Under the pieces are notes generated by a model that saw nothing but the letters and a program-made list of their open reading frames with translations, did not search any database and was not told where the DNA came from. From NCBI GenBank assembly GCA_003228965.1, contig QIGP01000133.1:1-7000 (forward strand): a stretch of 7,000 bases of DNA, given 5' to 3'. Positions 6,189 to 7,000 of this stretch are shown here, piece after piece (the first letter of the stretch is position 1; every line of letters begins with the position of its first letter). This DNA comes from Gammaproteobacteria bacterium (GTDB taxonomy: Bacteria; Pseudomonadota; Gammaproteobacteria; Steroidobacterales; SZUA-146). Both the position numbers and the translations under genes were made by a program.

Positions 6189-6384
6189 GGGCGCGGCAAT
6201 CTCCCAACGCTCGCTCGGCATAACTGATTGAACCTACACCCCAAGAGTACTTCCATGCATGGTCCTTCGGACCAAGTGGGTGCGCACTCCAAGAGTACTT
6301 CCATGCATGGTCCTTCGGACCAAGTGGGTGCGCAGCAACCGGAGGGAGATTGCCACACCCGCAGTCTGCGGGTTCGCAATGACG
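6171..6384. mobile_element. MITE-like palindromic element with imperfect terminal inverted repeats (~214 bp)
   Basis: The left arm begins CGTCATTGCGAGCCCG and ends GCAATCTCCC (6171-6205). The right arm (6344-6384), read in reverse complement, begins CGTCATTGCGAACCCG and also ends GGCAATCTCCC. Each arm holds its own small hairpin: GCCC-GAA-GGGC at 6182-6192 and CCCGCAG-T-CTGCGGG at 6358-6372. Repeats with CGTCATTGCGAG...GCAATCTC ends are, to my knowledge, dispersed in many proteobacterial genomes and lack their own transposase. No target-site duplication is evident. The interior carries a 48-bp tandem duplication. Confidence 0.75.
6237..6334. repeat. 48-bp tandem repeat, two copies, inside the MITE-like element
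   Basis: The two units start at 6237 and 6285 and differ at one position (C at 6240, T at 6288). Each contains the perfect 10-bp palindrome CCATGCATGG and a TGGTCC-TTC-GGACCA hairpin. Open frames across this block simply repeat the same peptide and are not convincing genes. Confidence 0.9.
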
Positions 6385-6516
6385 GACTTACGGTCGCAAC
6401 TTCGAGACTGCAGCGCTGCTGTCACTATTAAACAAGCGAAGGCTATGAAGAAAAACCACGGACCGAAAAACTGAATTACGGGTGGTAAACGAGTAGGGTT
6501 GCCACACAAACCATAG
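6385..6516. other. Non-coding stretch between the repeat element and the TPR gene relic
   Basis: No supportable gene is seen. A minus-strand frame starting at GTG 6557 contains one hydrophobic segment (FFGPWFFFIAFACLIVTAA) but soon runs into the repeat element and lacks a ribosome site. The sequence may be residual DNA from the lost 5' part of the neighbouring gene. Confidence 0.4.
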
Positions 6517-6987
6517 AGAACCGTTAGAAACCGATCGATCGAATTCTGCCTACACACTTCTATAGCTAAAGAAAACTACCGGGCGGCGATCTCAATGGCA
6601 ACCCGGGCCATCGAGCTTGATGAAACCAGCAGCTATCCCTGGGTCGCATTAGGTCAAGCGTATATATACAACGAAGAATATGATAATGCACTGACAAGCT
6701 TGCGTAATTGACTGGAAAAATACGCTGAAAAATTGAAAATTGGATACTCTAAGGGTGATGCGGAATCAGAGCAATTGTTGGCAATGTACGCTTCTTTAAT
6801 AGCGCAAGCGATGGAAGGAGATTACTGCTACGAAGCTGCGGCATTATCTTACAACCTTGCGCTCGGATTATTTAATCGACCCAGCGATGTTGTAGATCAA
6901 CTGAAATCACAACAGGAGGCTGCTATGAAAAGGCATAGGGAAGATCTGGAGGACGGTAGTCTGGAGTGTATTGATGAGCCGGCTTAA
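6517..6987 (+). pseudogene. TPR-repeat protein relic: 5'-truncated, with one in-frame TGA
   Basis: From about 6565 the frame encodes a textbook tetratricopeptide repeat: NYRAAISMATRAIELDETSS, then YPWVALGQAYIYNEEYDNALTSLRN. It reaches TGA at 6709-6711. The same frame then resumes with LEKYAEKLKIGYSKGDAESE and a helical, charged C-terminal part, to TAA at 6985-6987. The simplest reading is one gene in which a codon, perhaps TGG for Trp, became TGA. The frame opens after a TAG at 6514-6516 with no start codon or ribosome site matching the beginning of a TPR protein, so the 5' part is lost, possibly by rearrangement around the repeat element on its left. The downstream half alone could start at TTG 6733 (84 residues), but no Shine-Dalgarno sequence supports this. 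TPRs are protein-interaction modules; the parent protein's role is unknown. Confidence 0.6.
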
Positions 6988-7000
6988 CAACCGTGTAGCC

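Noticed and set aside
6122..6334. Possible CRISPR array because of repeated units
   Set aside because: The 27-bp and 48-bp repeats are contiguous or nearly so, with no unique spacers of constant length and no cas genes.
6234..6557. 107-codon minus-strand frame with a hydrophobic segment
   Set aside because: Half of it is translation of the 48-bp tandem repeat and element arm, and there is no ribosome site.
6709..6711. TGA read as selenocysteine in the TPR relic
   Set aside because: No selenocysteine hairpin or redox-type context is seen, and the gene is also truncated at its 5' end, so ordinary decay is simpler.

Overview
The window looks like chromosomal DNA from a Gram-negative bacterium, most likely a free-living or marine gammaproteobacterium. 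The evidence is moderate GC, a lipoprotein metalloprotease of the DUF5117/DUF4953 type, a secreted PQQ-type sugar dehydrogenase, and dispersed CGTCATTGCGAG...GCAATCTCCC repeats. The taxonomic placement is inference. Two long intact genes sit in the middle and the flanks are eroded accessory DNA.

Left flank (1-480): the first ~91 bases, read on the minus strand, are an internal piece of an IS91-family (IS801/IS1294-like) transposase. It abuts the C-terminal third of a GNAT acetyltransferase of the toxin (TacT-like) type on the plus strand, so both are remnants joined at about position 90. Next (482-1993, plus) is a probable two-gene unit. It holds a membrane-anchored Sel1-like repeat protein and a small exported Cys-containing protein that appears to be split by a one-base frameshift near 1654. 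Each member contains a perfect inverted repeat inside its coding sequence: 12 bp with a 7-nt loop at 1259-1289, and 19 bp with a 6-nt loop at 1482-1525.

Core (2116-5817, minus): a sugar dehydrogenase of the soluble YliI/Asd type (5817-4720) lies upstream of, and in the same direction as, a zinc metalloprotease lipoprotein (4548-2116). A 15-bp perfect hairpin lies just upstream of the metalloprotease. With a candidate -10 box beside it, it suggests the true start is a TTG at 4548 rather than the more upstream ATG at 4632. The sugar dehydrogenase has a good sigma70-like promoter and a ribosome binding site.

Right flank (5818-7000): an untranslated stretch with a terminator-like hairpin, then a repeat island. 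The island has 27-bp direct repeats, a ~214-bp MITE-like element with imperfect terminal inverted repeats, and a 48-bp tandem duplication inside that element. It is followed by a decayed TPR protein gene, truncated at its 5' end and interrupted by one in-frame TGA.

I found no CRISPR array, tRNA, rRNA or complete defence or biosynthetic system. The least explained features are the long perfect palindrome inside the frameshifted exported-protein gene and the composite repeat island.
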